Positions 49,913 to 60,681 of a DNA stretch of 64,000 nucleotides are shown piece after piece. The DNA lies in assembly GCA_963718355.1 (NCBI GenBank), contig CAVQZA010000016.1, positions 1 to 64,000 of the forward strand, read 5' to 3'. The position numbers and the translations under genes were made by a program. The notes under the pieces were generated by a model, which was given only the letters and a program-made list of their open reading frames with translations, was not told the origin of the DNA and ran no database searches. Origin of the DNA: CAVQZA01 sp963718355. Its GTDB lineage: Bacteria; Actinomycetota; Thermoleophilia; Gaiellales; Gaiellaceae. Each line of letters starts with the position of its first letter. Positions within the stretch are counted from its first letter, which is position 1.

Positions 49913-50898
49913 AACCTGCGTATCTGCTCGCCGGCTCCGACCGGCCGAAGATCCGCACCGCGCTCAACCGCCTGCGCGGCCACTTCGAGGACGGCGATGT
50001 CGAGACGCTCTCGGTGCTCGACGGCGCGACGGGAGCCGACGCCGCGGCGGCGTGCAATGCCCTGGGACTGTTCGGCAGCGGTCGCCGCCTCGTCGTGGTC
50101 GAGGGCGTCGACGGCCGGCGAAACGCGGACGGTCGGCTCACGGGAGGCTGGAAGGCCGCCGACGTCAAGGCTCTGGCCCAGCACCTCGAGCAGCCTCCGC
50201 CCGATACCGTGCTTGCGCTCGTGGGCGAGGAAGGCCGGAAGGACTCGCCGCTCGCGAAGGCAGTCGTCGCCGCGAAGGGCGACTTGCTGTTCTACGAGAT
50301 CCGTCGAACCGCGTGGCCCAAGTGGGCACAGGAGAAGTTCGCGGAGCGCGGCGCCCAGGTCTCAATCGACGCCTGCCGGATACTCGTCGAGATCGTCGGG
50401 GAGTCCGCCCATGGCCTCGACTCGGAGATCCACAAGATCGTCACCTGGGCGGCGGGCGAGAAGATCGGCGAGCGCGAGATCGAAGAGCTCGCCGCCACCA
50501 CGGCCGACGCACCGGTCTTCTCCGTCACTGACGCATGGGGTCGCCGCGACGTCGGCGGCGCGCTCGCCGCCTGCGAGGGCGTGTTCGAGCGCTCCGGCAA
50601 CCCCGACGCGACCGATGCGATCCGGATCCAGGCCGCGCTGGCCGCTCAGGTCGACCGCGTCCGCACCGTCCAGCGACTCTCGGCGGACGGCCTGCCCGTC
50701 CGCGAGATCGCCACGGCCCTGAAGCTCCGCCACCCGATCATGGTCGAGACCGCGCTCGCCCAGGGCCGGAACTACGACGAGACCGAGCTTCGCGCCGCGC
50801 TCGTCCGCCTCGCAGAGCTCGACCGCGCGCTCAAGGGCGGCAGCAGGCTGTCAGGCAAGCTCGAGGTTCAGCGCGCTCTGACCGACGTGACACGCTAG
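49897..50898 (+). CDS. holA: DNA polymerase III subunit delta
   Basis: 333 aa. The clamp-loader subunit that opens the sliding clamp. YLLAGSDRPKIRTALNRLR opens the AAA+-like domain, with the family's FGSGRRLVVVEGV strand and the C-terminal helical collar (LAELDRALKGGSRLSG). No functional Walker A is expected in delta. ATG 49897 lies inside the comEC end. Location after comEC and before rpsT is the common bacterial arrangement and supports the call. Confidence 0.92.
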   Translation: MAPALKPAYLLAGSDRPKIRTALNRLRGHFEDGDVETLSVLDGATGADAAAACNALGLFGSGRRLVVVEGVDGRRNADGRLTGGWKAADVKALAQHLEQPPPDTVLALVGEEGRKDSPLAKAVVAAKGDLLFYEIRRTAWPKWAQEKFAERGAQVSIDACRILVEIVGESAHGLDSEIHKIVTWAAGEKIGEREIEELAATTADAPVFSVTDAWGRRDVGGALAACEGVFERSGNPDATDAIRIQAALAAQVDRVRTVQRLSADGLPVREIATALKLRHPIMVETALAQGRNYDETELRAALVRLAELDRALKGGSRLSGKLEVQRALTDVTR

Positions 50899-50906
50899 CG
50901 ACCGCG

Positions 50907-51221
50907 CTAGGACTTCTTGCGCGCAGCGGCCTTCTTGGCCTTCGGCGCGTCTGCCGGAGCGGCTTTGCCCGCGGCGAGGGTTGCAGCCTGCGACTTGCGC
51001 CGGGCAGTCGTGTTCTTGTGGAGAGCGCCACGCGAGGCAGCCTTGTCGAGCCAGCTCACGACTTCGCGATGCTGGGCCGAGATCGTCTCCGCGTTGCCCT
51101 CTTCGACCGCCGTCTCGAGCCGCCGCATGAGGGTCTTCACGGTCGAGCGGTAGCGAAGGTTCTCCTCCCGCTCACGCAAGGCGATTCGGACGCGCTTCTT
51201 CTGCTGCTGGATATTGGCCAT
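50907..51221 (-). CDS. rpsT: 30S ribosomal protein S20
   Basis: 104 aa. MANIQQQKKRVRIALREREE and the later HKNTTARRKSQ are S20 signatures. The Lys/Ala-rich C-terminal tail (AKKAAARKKS) is longer than in E. coli. The gene converges on holA with an 8-nt gap. A small hairpin lies 11 nt upstream of ATG 51221, and no strong Shine-Dalgarno is seen. Confidence 0.96.
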   Translation of the reverse strand: MANIQQQKKRVRIALREREENLRYRSTVKTLMRRLETAVEEGNAETISAQHREVVSWLDKAASRGALHKNTTARRKSQAATLAAGKAAPADAPKAKKAAARKKS

Positions 51222-51232
51222 GGCGTTGAAAT

Positions 51233-51249
51233 GCCCGCGACCTGCGGGC
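51233..51249 (-). promoter_or_regulatory. Hairpin in the rpsT leader
   Basis: GCCCGC and GCGGGC pair perfectly around a five-base loop, 11 nt upstream of the rpsT ATG. It may serve S20 translational control, but no known motif is matched. Confidence 0.3.
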
Positions 51250-51285
51250 GGCTCGATGGTACCAGAGAACGACAGGAGCGCTCCC

Positions 51286-51291
51286 TATACT
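51286..51291 (+). promoter_or_regulatory. -10 box TATACT for murJ
   Basis: TATACT is 6 nt before GTG 51298, so transcription should begin at or next to the start codon. It is the best -10 match among the leaderless starts. Confidence 0.5.
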
Positions 51292-51297
51292 CGCGGC

Positions 51298-52872
51298 GTG
51301 GAGGAGCACCCCCCGCGTCGCCGTCTTGCCTGGTCGACGGCGATGTTCTCGCTCGCCACCGGCCTCTCGCGCATCCTCGGCCTGATCCGGGAGATGGTCG
51401 CCGCGTACTACTTCGGTGCGAGCGGCAAGATCAACGCGTTCACCGTCGCGTTCCAGATCCCGAACCTGTTGCGCTCGCTCGTGGCCGACCAGGCGCTCGG
51501 GTCCGCTTTCGTCCCGGTCTTCAGCGAGTTGCTGGTCAAGGGAGACCGGAAGCGCGCGTGGCGGGTCGCCTCGAGCGTGTTCTTCCTGATGATGCTCGGG
51601 CTCGGCGCGGTGACGGCTTTCGGGATCATCTTCGCGCCGCTGATCATCAAGCCGTTCGGCGACCCGGGCGGCGACGTGCAGCTCGCGATCGGCCTCACCC
51701 GGGTCCTCTTCCCGGTGGTGTTCCTGCTCGGGCTCTCGGGGATCGTGGTCGGGATCCTCAACAGCTACGACGAGTTCACGGTCCCGGCGCTCACCCCGGT
51801 GTTCTGGAACCTCGCGATCATCGTCGGGCTCGTCCTCGGCGTCCCGAACGCACACACGATGAACGCGAAGCTCTACGTCTACGCGTTCTCGATCCTGATC
51901 GGCACCGTGATCCAGGTGCTGATCCCGCTGCCGTGGCTGTTCAAGCTCGACGGCCGGCTCCACGTCGCTCTCGACTGGCGCGACCCGACTGTCCGCAGGG
52001 TCTTCGCGCTGATGATCCCCGTGACTCTCGGCCTCGGCCTGATCAACTTCAACGCCGTCGTGGACACGCTGTTCGCCTCGCGACTGCTCGATCCCGAGCT
52101 CGCGCCGGCGGCGATAGACAAGGCGTTCCGCATCTACATGCTTCCGCAGGGGATCTTCTCCGTCGCGATCGCCACCGTGCTCTTCCCGACGATGTCCCGG
52201 CTCGCCGTCCGCGCCGACTGGGAGGGATTTCGCGGCACCGTCGGGCTCGGGCTGCGCCAGATGGCCTTCCTGTTGATCCCCGCGAGCGTGACCGTCGCGG
52301 TGCTGGCCACGCCGATCGTCCGGCTGCTCTACCAGCGCGGCGCGTTCACGCCGGAGCAGACGACGGTCGTGGCCGGCGCGCTCGCGGCGTTCTCGCTCGG
52401 CCTCACCTTCAACGGCGCGATGCTGATGCTGAACCGCGCCTTCTTCAGTCTGCAGGAGAACTGGATCCCGACGGCGGTCGCACTCGGGAACCTCGGGCTC
52501 AACGCCCTCCTCGACTGGGCGTTCTACCGGGTCGGCGTGTGGGGGATCCCGCTCTCCACCGCCGTGGTCAACATCGCCGGCACCGCGGTGCTCTTCTGGC
52601 TCCTGCGCGAGCGGCTCGACGGGCTGCCGGCCATGCCGATCCTCGCCGCCGTCGGCCGGATCCTCATCGCCTCGGCCTTCCTCGGCGCAGTGGCGTATGG
52701 CGTCTGGCGCGGAATCGACTCCCTCGTCGGCCAGCGGTTCATCGCTCAGGCCGTGGCCCTCCTCGGCGGGATCGCGGCAGGCGTCGTCGCCTACGCGATT
52801 TCAGCTCGTTTGCTCGGGATTCGCGAGCTCGACCCGTTGCTAGGGTTGAGAGCCCGCTTCCGGCGGAGCTGA
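51298..52872 (+). CDS. murJ: Lipid II flippase MurJ (MviN)
   Basis: 524 aa with about 14 helices. It flips the peptidoglycan precursor lipid II across the membrane. TGLSRILGLIREMVAAYYFG and NLLRSLVADQALGSAFVPVF are the MurJ hallmarks, with essential Arg residues in the first segments. GTG 51298 is set by TATACT 6 nt upstream. It precedes lepA by 2 nt. Confidence 0.94.
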   Translation: MEEHPPRRRLAWSTAMFSLATGLSRILGLIREMVAAYYFGASGKINAFTVAFQIPNLLRSLVADQALGSAFVPVFSELLVKGDRKRAWRVASSVFFLMMLGLGAVTAFGIIFAPLIIKPFGDPGGDVQLAIGLTRVLFPVVFLLGLSGIVVGILNSYDEFTVPALTPVFWNLAIIVGLVLGVPNAHTMNAKLYVYAFSILIGTVIQVLIPLPWLFKLDGRLHVALDWRDPTVRRVFALMIPVTLGLGLINFNAVVDTLFASRLLDPELAPAAIDKAFRIYMLPQGIFSVAIATVLFPTMSRLAVRADWEGFRGTVGLGLRQMAFLLIPASVTVAVLATPIVRLLYQRGAFTPEQTTVVAGALAAFSLGLTFNGAMLMLNRAFFSLQENWIPTAVALGNLGLNALLDWAFYRVGVWGIPLSTAVVNIAGTAVLFWLLRERLDGLPAMPILAAVGRILIASAFLGAVAYGVWRGIDSLVGQRFIAQAVALLGGIAAGVVAYAISARLLGIRELDPLLGLRARFRRS

Positions 52873-52874
52873 CC

Positions 52875-54661
<1,787 letters not shown>

Positions 54662-54665
<4 letters not shown>

Positions 54666-55750
54666 GCGTCCGCCACCTCTACGTGCACCTCCCGTTCTGC
54701 GCCACCCGCTGCGGCTACTGCGACTTCGTCACGGTGCTCGGGCGCGCGGACGAGCACGGGCCGTACGTCTCGGCGCTGCTTCGTGAGCTCGAGCTGCAGC
54801 GCGACGTGCTCGCGCCCGAGCTCGAGACGATCTTCCTCGGCGGCGGCACGCCGACGCTCACCGAGCCGTCGGCGCTCGTGCGGCTGCTCGAGGCGCTGCC
54901 GCGCGCGGCGGAGGTCACGGTGGAGGCGAACCCCGAGACCGTGACGCCGGCGCTCGCCGCGGCGCTGCGCGAGGCGGGCGTCACGCGCGTCTCGCTCGGC
55001 GCGCAGAGCTTCCAGCCCGAGCTGCTCGCGACTCTCGACCGCCGCGCGACGCCCGATGATGTCCGCGGCGCCTTCCACACGCTGCGCGACGCGGGCTTCG
55101 ACAACCTCTCGCTCGACCTGATCTACGGCATTCCCGGCCAGAGCCAGGCCGACCTCGAGGCCGATCTCACGGAAGCGCTCGCGCTCGGGCCGGAGCATCT
55201 GTCCTGCTACGAGCTCGAGGCCAAACCGGGCACTCGCTTCACGCACGCCCACGGGGAGGAGCTCGAGCGCCAGGCCGACGCGATGGAGGACTACTTCGAG
55301 CGAGTCGTCGAGCGGCTCACAGGCGCCGGCTACCGCTGGTACGAGACGGCGAACTTCTGCCGCGACGACGAGCGCTCGCGGCACAACCTCGCGTACTGGC
55401 ACGGTCGCGACTACCTGGGGCTCGGCATCGGCGCAGTGTCGACCGTCGCCGGGCTGCGCTGGCAGACGACCAAGCGGCTCGCCGTGTACCTCGATGCGCT
55501 TCGCCGCGGTGAGCTGCCGCCGCGCGAGCTCGAGCCGCTCGACGACGAGGTTCGCCGTCGCGAGCGCCTGATGCTCGGCCTGCGGCTCGACGAGCCGCTC
55601 GCCCTCGGCGGCGTCGCCGAGGCGATCGACCCGGCCGCGCTCGAACGGCTCGAGCGGCTCGGGCTCATCGCCGGCGACGGCGCGACGCTCGCGCTCACGG
55701 ATCGAGGCCGGTTCCTCGGCGGCGCGGTCACGGCCGAGCTCCTGGCCTGA
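54662..55750 (+). CDS. hemW: Radical SAM protein HemW
   Basis: 362 aa. HemW is a heme chaperone related to coproporphyrinogen dehydrogenase. The cluster Cys residues are in FCATRCGYCDF (C-x3-C-x2-C), followed by LGGGTPTL and EANPETV, and the IYGIPGQSQ motif. HNLAYWHGRDYLGLGIGA is the conserved C-terminal half. GTG 54662 overlaps the lepA stop. It was once annotated as HemN in many genomes; the single C-x3-C-x2-C without the longer HemN N-terminus supports HemW. Confidence 0.92.
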
Positions 55751-55771
55751 CGCTACAGTCAGCGCAAGGCA

Positions 55772-56806
55772 GTGAACGTGCAACTCACACAGCGACAGCG
55801 CGAGATCCTGCGCCGCGTCGTCGAGGAGTACGTCGCCACCGGCCAGCCCGTCGGCTCGAAAGGTCTCGTCGAGCGGGCCGAGCTCGACGTCTCGCCGTCG
55901 ACCGTCCGCAACGAGCTCGCCGAGCTCGAAGGCCTAGGCCTGCTCACGCATCCGCATACCTCTGCCGGGAGAGTCCCGACCGACGGCGGCTACCGCCTTT
56001 ATGCGGACGATCTGCTCGACCGGCTCGAGCCCCGGCCGCCCGGGGCGCCGTTCGAACCACCAGCGGCGAACACCGAGCTCGAGGGCGTGATGCAGCAGGC
56101 GACCGAGATGCTCGCCGACGCGACGCGCCTGCTCGCGCTCGTCTCCGCGCCGAGGCTTGCGACGAGCGTCGTGCGTCACGTCGAGGTGCTGCTGCTCCAG
56201 CCCCAGATCGCCCTCGTGGTGCTGATCACCTCGACCGGTGGTGTCTCGAAGCGGACCGTCGCGTTCGATGCGCCCGTGGACACGGGCGTCGCCGCCTGGG
56301 CGCGTGCCTATCTCAACGAGACCGTCGCCGGGCTTCAGCTCGGCTCCGGCCTCCTGCGCCGTCGGCTCGACGATCCGAGCCTCTCACCACGCGAGCGCGC
56401 GTTTCTCGCGGAGCTCGCGCCGGTGTTCACCGACGCCTCGGCGGCCGACGACCAGCGCGTCTTCGTCGGCGGCGCGGCCGGTCTCCTCGGCGACGTCAGG
56501 GCCGACGAGCGAGAGGCCTGCCGGCACCTGCTCGAGATGCTCGAACGCCGCGCCGCGCTGCTCGAGCTGCTCGGCGAGACGCTCGACCTGCGTCGTCCCG
56601 TCGTCCGCGTCGGCGACGAGCTCGACTCCTCCGGGCTCTACGACGTCGCGATCGTCGGCTCCGGCTATGGCCTCACTACGCGAACCCTGGGCTCGGTCAG
56701 CCTGCTCGGCCCCGTGCGCATGGACTACGAGAAGGCGATCCGCGCAGTGCGAGCCGCGGCTGCCGAGCTCTCGCGCTACGTCGAGTCCGTCTACGAGGAG
56801 AACTGA
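55772..56806 (+). CDS. hrcA: Heat-inducible transcription repressor HrcA
   Basis: 344 aa. A winged-helix repressor of chaperone genes. LTQRQREILRRVVEEYVATG, SPSTVRNELAELEGLGLL and HPHTSAGRVPTDGGYR are typical. GTG 55772 is listed; GTG 55778 (start of QLTQRQ) has AAGG upstream and is as likely. TACAGT lies 12 nt upstream. No CIRCE element is visible before hrcA or dnaJ, so its operators are probably at groES/groEL elsewhere. Confidence 0.95.
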   Translation: MNVQLTQRQREILRRVVEEYVATGQPVGSKGLVERAELDVSPSTVRNELAELEGLGLLTHPHTSAGRVPTDGGYRLYADDLLDRLEPRPPGAPFEPPAANTELEGVMQQATEMLADATRLLALVSAPRLATSVVRHVEVLLLQPQIALVVLITSTGGVSKRTVAFDAPVDTGVAAWARAYLNETVAGLQLGSGLLRRRLDDPSLSPRERAFLAELAPVFTDASAADDQRVFVGGAAGLLGDVRADEREACRHLLEMLERRAALLELLGETLDLRRPVVRVGDELDSSGLYDVAIVGSGYGLTTRTLGSVSLLGPVRMDYEKAIRAVRAAAAELSRYVESVYEEN

Positions 56807-56815
56807 CCCGCTCGC

Positions 56816-56821
56816 TAACCT
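56816..56821 (+). promoter_or_regulatory. -10 box TAACCT for dnaJ
   Basis: TAACCT is 8 nt before ATG 56830. It lies in the 23-nt gap after hrcA, so dnaJ may have its own leaderless transcript. Confidence 0.4.
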
Positions 56822-56829
56822 AGAGCGCG

Positions 56830-57948
56830 ATGGCGACCACCGAGCGCGACTACTACGAGTTGCTCGGCGTCCAGCGCAACGCGACGGACACCGAGATCAA
56901 GCGGGCCTTTCGCAGCCTCGCGCGTGAGCTCCATCCCGACGTCTCGTCGGCACCCGATGCCGAGGAGCGCTTCCGCGAGGTCGCCGAGGCCTACGAGGTG
57001 CTCTCGAACACGGAGCGGCGCCAGCTGTACGACCGGTATGGACACGAGGGGCTGCGCAGCGGCGGCTTCGATCCGAGCCGGTTCGACATGGGCAACCTCT
57101 CCGACATCTTCTCGGCGTTCTTCGGCGACGACCTCTTCGCCGGTGCTCGGCGAGGCGGGCCGGCGCACGGCGCCGATGTCGCCGTCGAGGTCGAGATCGA
57201 GCTCGTCGAGGCGGCGCAGGGCGTCGTCCGGGCGGTGCCGTTTCAGGCGGCCGTCGAATGCCGGCACTGCGGTGGCGACGGCGCGGAGCCGGGCACGGAG
57301 ACCGTCCGCTGCGAGACCTGCGGCGGCGCCGGCCAGCTCCAGCAGGTCTCGCGCAGCGTGTTCGGCGAGTTCGTGCGCATGCAGACCTGCCCGCGCTGCG
57401 GCGGCAGCGGTCGCACGATCGAGCATCCGTGCACCGAGTGCGCAGGCGCCGGGCGCGTGCTCGAGGAGCGCTCGGTCGAGGTGAAGATCCCCGCGGGAAT
57501 CCACGATGGCCAGCGCATCCGCGTCTCCGGCGAAGGGCACTCCGGCCGGCTCGGCGGGCAGACCGGCGACGTCTATGTGCTCGTGCATGTCGCGGCCGAC
57601 GAGCGGTTCGTCCGCAACGGCGACGACATCATCTCGACCGTGTCGCTGACGATGACCCAGGCCGCGCTCGGCGGCACGGTGAGCATCCCGACACTTGACG
57701 GCGACGTCGAGCTGGAGCTCAACGCGGGGACGCAGCCGGGTGAGGTCAAGACATTGAAGGGGAAGGGCATGCCGGTGCTCCAGGGGTTCGGGCACGGCGA
57801 CCATCGCGTGCTCGTGAACGTGCTCGTGCCGCGCCATCTCAGCGACGAGCAGCGGCACGCGCTCGAGGAATTCGAGCGCGGCACGACCGAGCGCACCTAC
57901 GAGGCCGACGAAGGGTTCTTCGCGAAGCTGAAGAGCGCATTCCGCTGA
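56830..57948 (+). CDS. dnaJ: Chaperone protein DnaJ
   Basis: 372 aa. The J domain carries H35-P36-D37 for DnaK activation. A short glycine/phenylalanine region follows, then four zinc repeats CRHCGGDG, CETCGGAG, CPRCGGSG and CTECAGAG (about 144-217) and two substrate-binding barrels. It is the second DnaJ type usually paired with hrcA in actinobacteria; no dnaK or grpE is nearby. The 3' end overlaps a possible CTG start of prmA. Confidence 0.96.
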   Translation: MATTERDYYELLGVQRNATDTEIKRAFRSLARELHPDVSSAPDAEERFREVAEAYEVLSNTERRQLYDRYGHEGLRSGGFDPSRFDMGNLSDIFSAFFGDDLFAGARRGGPAHGADVAVEVEIELVEAAQGVVRAVPFQAAVECRHCGGDGAEPGTETVRCETCGGAGQLQQVSRSVFGEFVRMQTCPRCGGSGRTIEHPCTECAGAGRVLEERSVEVKIPAGIHDGQRIRVSGEGHSGRLGGQTGDVYVLVHVAADERFVRNGDDIISTVSLTMTQAALGGTVSIPTLDGDVELELNAGTQPGEVKTLKGKGMPVLQGFGHGDHRVLVNVLVPRHLSDEQRHALEEFERGTTERTYEADEGFFAKLKSAFR

Positions 57949-58718
57949 ATCCGCTCCGCCGCGTCTCGATCACCGTCTCGTCCGTGCGCGCCGAGGAGGC
58001 CCGCGCGACCATGATCGAGCTCTTTCCGGCAGGCTTTGAGGAGGTCGACCATCCCGGCGGCGAGGTCGAGCTCGCGGCGTACACGGACGCGGGGGGCGAG
58101 GAGCGGCTGTGGCACGCCTTCGGCGGCACCGGCAGCGCCGCGGATGTCGAGGACGGCTGGGAGGAACGCTGGCGGACGTTTCACCGCCCCGTTCGCGTCG
58201 GCCTGCTCTGGATCGGCCCGCCGTGGGAGAAGCCGCCGGCCGACGCGCTTGCGGTGGTGATCGATCCGGGCCGCGCGTTCGGCACCGGGGCGCACGGGAC
58301 GACGAGGCTTTGCCTCGAGCTGTTGCTGCTCGATCCGGGCGGGTCGCTGCTCGACGTCGGCTGCGGCTCGGGCGTGCTCTCGATCGCAGCGGCGAAGCTC
58401 GGTTATGGCCCCGTCACCGCGGTCGACATCGAGGCCGAGGCGGTCGAGGCTACGATGGCGAACGCGGCGGGGAACGACGTTGAGGTCGGGGCCTGGCTGG
58501 CGGACGCGGCCGTCGACTCGCTGCCGGCCGTCCGCACCGCGGTCGCCAACGTCACGCTCGAATCGGTCTCGGCGATCGCGCCGCGCCTCGAGTGCGACCG
58601 GCTCGTTACCTCTGGCTATCTCGCGTCGGAGCAACCTGAGCCCGAAGGCTTCCGGCACGTCGATCGCCGCGAGGCCGACGGCTGGGCAGCCGACCTCTTC
58701 GAGCGCCCGACGGTTTAG
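57945..58718 (+). CDS. prmA: Ribosomal protein L11 methyltransferase-like protein
   Basis: 257 aa if it starts at CTG 57945, or 244 aa from GTG 57984. PrmA trimethylates ribosomal protein L11 using SAM. FGTGAHGTTRLCLELL and SLLDVGCGSGVLSIAAAKLG are the SAM-binding motifs, and the LFPAGFEEV near the start matches the N-terminal substrate domain. The CTG option overlaps the dnaJ stop as CTGA and keeps the first beta strand (LRRVSITVSS), which the GTG start would lose. The start is therefore uncertain. Confidence 0.85.
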   Translation: MNPLRRVSITVSSVRAEEARATMIELFPAGFEEVDHPGGEVELAAYTDAGGEERLWHAFGGTGSAADVEDGWEERWRTFHRPVRVGLLWIGPPWEKPPADALAVVIDPGRAFGTGAHGTTRLCLELLLLDPGGSLLDVGCGSGVLSIAAAKLGYGPVTAVDIEAEAVEATMANAAGNDVEVGAWLADAAVDSLPAVRTAVANVTLESVSAIAPRLECDRLVTSGYLASEQPEPEGFRHVDRREADGWAADLFERPTV

Positions 58719-58721
58719 GGT
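58716..58721 (+). promoter_or_regulatory. -10 box TAGGGT for mtaB
   Basis: TAGGGT contains the prmA stop and is 7 nt before GTG 58729, with no Shine-Dalgarno. Confidence 0.4.
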
Positions 58722-58728
58722 CCTGGTC

Positions 58729-59919
58729 GTGGCGACGTTCACCACGAGCTTCCTGGGTTGCAAGGTCTCGCAGACCGACGCGCGTGCGCTGCGCGAGCGC
58801 CTGCTCGCCGACGGGCACATCGAGGCGGAAGGTGCGGTGGACGTCGCCGTGGTGAACACCTGCTGCGTCACGCATGAGGCGGTGGCGAAGTCACGCAAGG
58901 CCGCGGCGCGTGCGGCTCGCCGGCACGGGCGCGTGTACGTGACGGGGTGCGCGGCGAACCTCTCGGCCGACGCGTTTGCAGGGTTGCCCGAGAACGTCGT
59001 CGTCGTTGCGCGGCGGAGCGAAGAGACCCCGGATGCGGTTGCGGAGGACGTCGGCGCCATCGGCTGCGTCCAGGCGGACGCGCGGCCCGATCGGGTCCGT
59101 GCCTTCGTCAAGATCCAGGACGGCTGCAGCTTCTCGTGCGCGTTCTGCGTGATCCCGCTCGTGCGCGGCGCCACCCGGTCGCGGCGCGCCGACGCCGTGC
59201 TCGCCGAGATCCGCAGGCGCGTCGCGCACGGCCACCGTGAAGTCGTGCTCACCGGCGTGAACCTCGGCTGCTTCCGCGACCGGGAGGCAGGCTACGACCT
59301 GCCGCGCCTGATTCGCGAGGCGGGGGAGGTCCCCGCTCTCGCGCGCCTGCGCCTCTCGTCGATCGAGCTCAATCACCTCACGCCCGCGCTGATCGCAGCG
59401 CTGCGCGAGACGCGGGTCGTCTCGCCGCATCTCCACGTCCCGCTGCAGTCCGGCGACGACGGCGTGCTGCGGGCGATGGGCCGCCGCTATGGCGCGGCGC
59501 AGTACCTCGCGAAGATCGAGCCGCTCGGCGATTTCAACCTCACGACGGATGTGATCGTCGGCTTCCCGGGCGAGGACGAGGCCGCGTTCGAGCGAACGCT
59601 CGACGTCGTCCGCCGCGCGGCGATCACGAAGGTGCACGTATTTCGCTATTCGCCCAGGCCCGGCACCGTGACCGCAGCCGCCGACTCGGTTGCGCCCGCG
59701 GTGAAGCGCGAGCGCACGGCGCGGCTGCGCGACGCGTCACTCGATGCCTGCCTCGCGCGCTGGCGGAGGAAGCTCGGGCAGGAGGACGTCGTCCTCGTCG
59801 ACCGGCCGGGTCGAGGCTACGGCGACGACTACACGCCGTGGCTCGTCGACGGCCCGATCGGCGAGCTCGTGCGCGTCCGGGCGGCCGCCGTCACGGAGGA
59901 GGGGATCGTCGCTGCCTGA
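58729..59919 (+). CDS. mtaB: tRNA (t6A37) C2-methylthiotransferase MtaB-like
   Basis: 396 aa. A radical SAM methylthiotransferase that adds a 2-methylthio group to t6A37. The N-terminal MTTase domain has TSFLGCKVSQTDARAL with the first cluster Cys, then VVNTCCVT and VTGCAA. The radical SAM Cys are in CSFSCAFC. A TRAM-like C-terminal domain (VVLVDRPGRGYGDDYTPW) is present. Closest to MtaB rather than MiaB by the start sequence. GTG 58729 is 7 nt after TAGGGT. Confidence 0.88.
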   Translation: MATFTTSFLGCKVSQTDARALRERLLADGHIEAEGAVDVAVVNTCCVTHEAVAKSRKAAARAARRHGRVYVTGCAANLSADAFAGLPENVVVVARRSEETPDAVAEDVGAIGCVQADARPDRVRAFVKIQDGCSFSCAFCVIPLVRGATRSRRADAVLAEIRRRVAHGHREVVLTGVNLGCFRDREAGYDLPRLIREAGEVPALARLRLSSIELNHLTPALIAALRETRVVSPHLHVPLQSGDDGVLRAMGRRYGAAQYLAKIEPLGDFNLTTDVIVGFPGEDEAAFERTLDVVRRAAITKVHVFRYSPRPGTVTAAADSVAPAVKRERTARLRDASLDACLARWRRKLGQEDVVLVDRPGRGYGDDYTPWLVDGPIGELVRVRAAAVTEEGIVAA

Positions 59920-60241
59920 CGACTGCCTCTTCTGCCGGCTCGTGGCCGAGGGCGACCACGTCTACGCGACGGACGGCTTCGTCGCGATCCGTGACATCGC
60001 GCCGAAAGCGGAGACGCACCTCCTCGTGCTGCCGGCACGGCACATCGACACCTTCCGCGACATCGCCGAGTTCCCACCCGAGGAGGCGAAGCGAATGCTC
60101 GACTTCGTCGCCGAGACGGCACGGCGGGCCGGGCTCGAGGACTACCGCGTGCTGGTCAACGTCGGCCCGGGCGGCGGCCAGACGATCTACCATCTGCACT
60201 GGCACGTACTGGGAGGCAGGATCGAGGGGATGCCCGAATGA
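59912..60241 (+). CDS. HIT-family nucleotide hydrolase, apparently CTG-initiated
   Basis: 109 aa. The histidine triad is HLHWHVLGG, and the zinc-type N-terminus DDCLFCRLV has C-x2-C. Members hydrolyse nucleoside phosphoramidates. No ATG, GTG or TTG lies in frame close enough; CTG 59912 has GGAGGAGGGG 7 nt upstream and gives the expected MPDDCLFC start. Starting at GTG 59942 would delete the C-x2-C. It overlaps the mtaB stop region by 8 nt and the next start by ATGA. Confidence 0.85.
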   Translation: MPDDCLFCRLVAEGDHVYATDGFVAIRDIAPKAETHLLVLPARHIDTFRDIAEFPPEEAKRMLDFVAETARRAGLEDYRVLVNVGPGGGQTIYHLHWHVLGGRIEGMPE

Positions 60242-60681
60242 CCGTAGTGGCACAGATCGAGGAGGACTTGAAGGCAGCGCGCCTGGCGCACGACGACGCG
60301 CGCCGCGACGCGCTCTCGCTCCTCCTGTCCAGCCTGCGCGGCGCCGAGAAGGATCTTCAGCGGCCGCTCAAGGAGGATGAGGCGCTGCAGGTGCTCCAGC
60401 GTGAGCGCAAGCGCCGCGTCGAGGCCGCGGAGGCATTCCGCGCCGGCGGGCGCGACGAGCAGGCGGAGAAAGAGGACTACGAGCTCGAAGTGATCGAGGA
60501 GTTCACGCCGCCGCAGCTCTCCGAGGAAGACCTCGAGGAGATCATCGACGACGTGATCGCCGAGGTCGGTGCCACGAGCCTGAATCAGCTCGGCCGGGTG
60601 ATGGCCGACGTGATGCCGCAGGTCTCAGGCCGCGCCGACGGCTCGGTCGTCAGCCAGCTCGTTCGCGAGAAGCTGGCCTAG
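60238..60681 (+). CDS. GatB/YqeY domain-containing protein
   Basis: 147 aa, full YqeY length. QIEEDLKAARLAHDDARRDALSLLLSSLRGAEKD begins the helical domain in part, and EVIEEFTPPQLSEEDLEEII with SLNQLGRVMADVMPQVSGRADGS completes the GatB/YqeY tail. The tail resembles that of the tRNA-dependent amidotransferase GatB, which binds tRNA; the role of the stand-alone protein is not settled. ATG 60238 overlaps the HIT gene stop. Confidence 0.93.
   Translation: MTVVAQIEEDLKAARLAHDDARRDALSLLLSSLRGAEKDLQRPLKEDEALQVLQRERKRRVEAAEAFRAGGRDEQAEKEDYELEVIEEFTPPQLSEEDLEEIIDDVIAEVGATSLNQLGRVMADVMPQVSGRADGSVVSQLVREKLA

Noticed and set aside
50535..52872. Upstream extension of the lepA reading frame (1376 codons in total)
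   Set aside because: It runs through holA, rpsT and murJ in another frame, is Arg-rich without domains, and reflects GC-rich codon structure. LepA begins at 52875.
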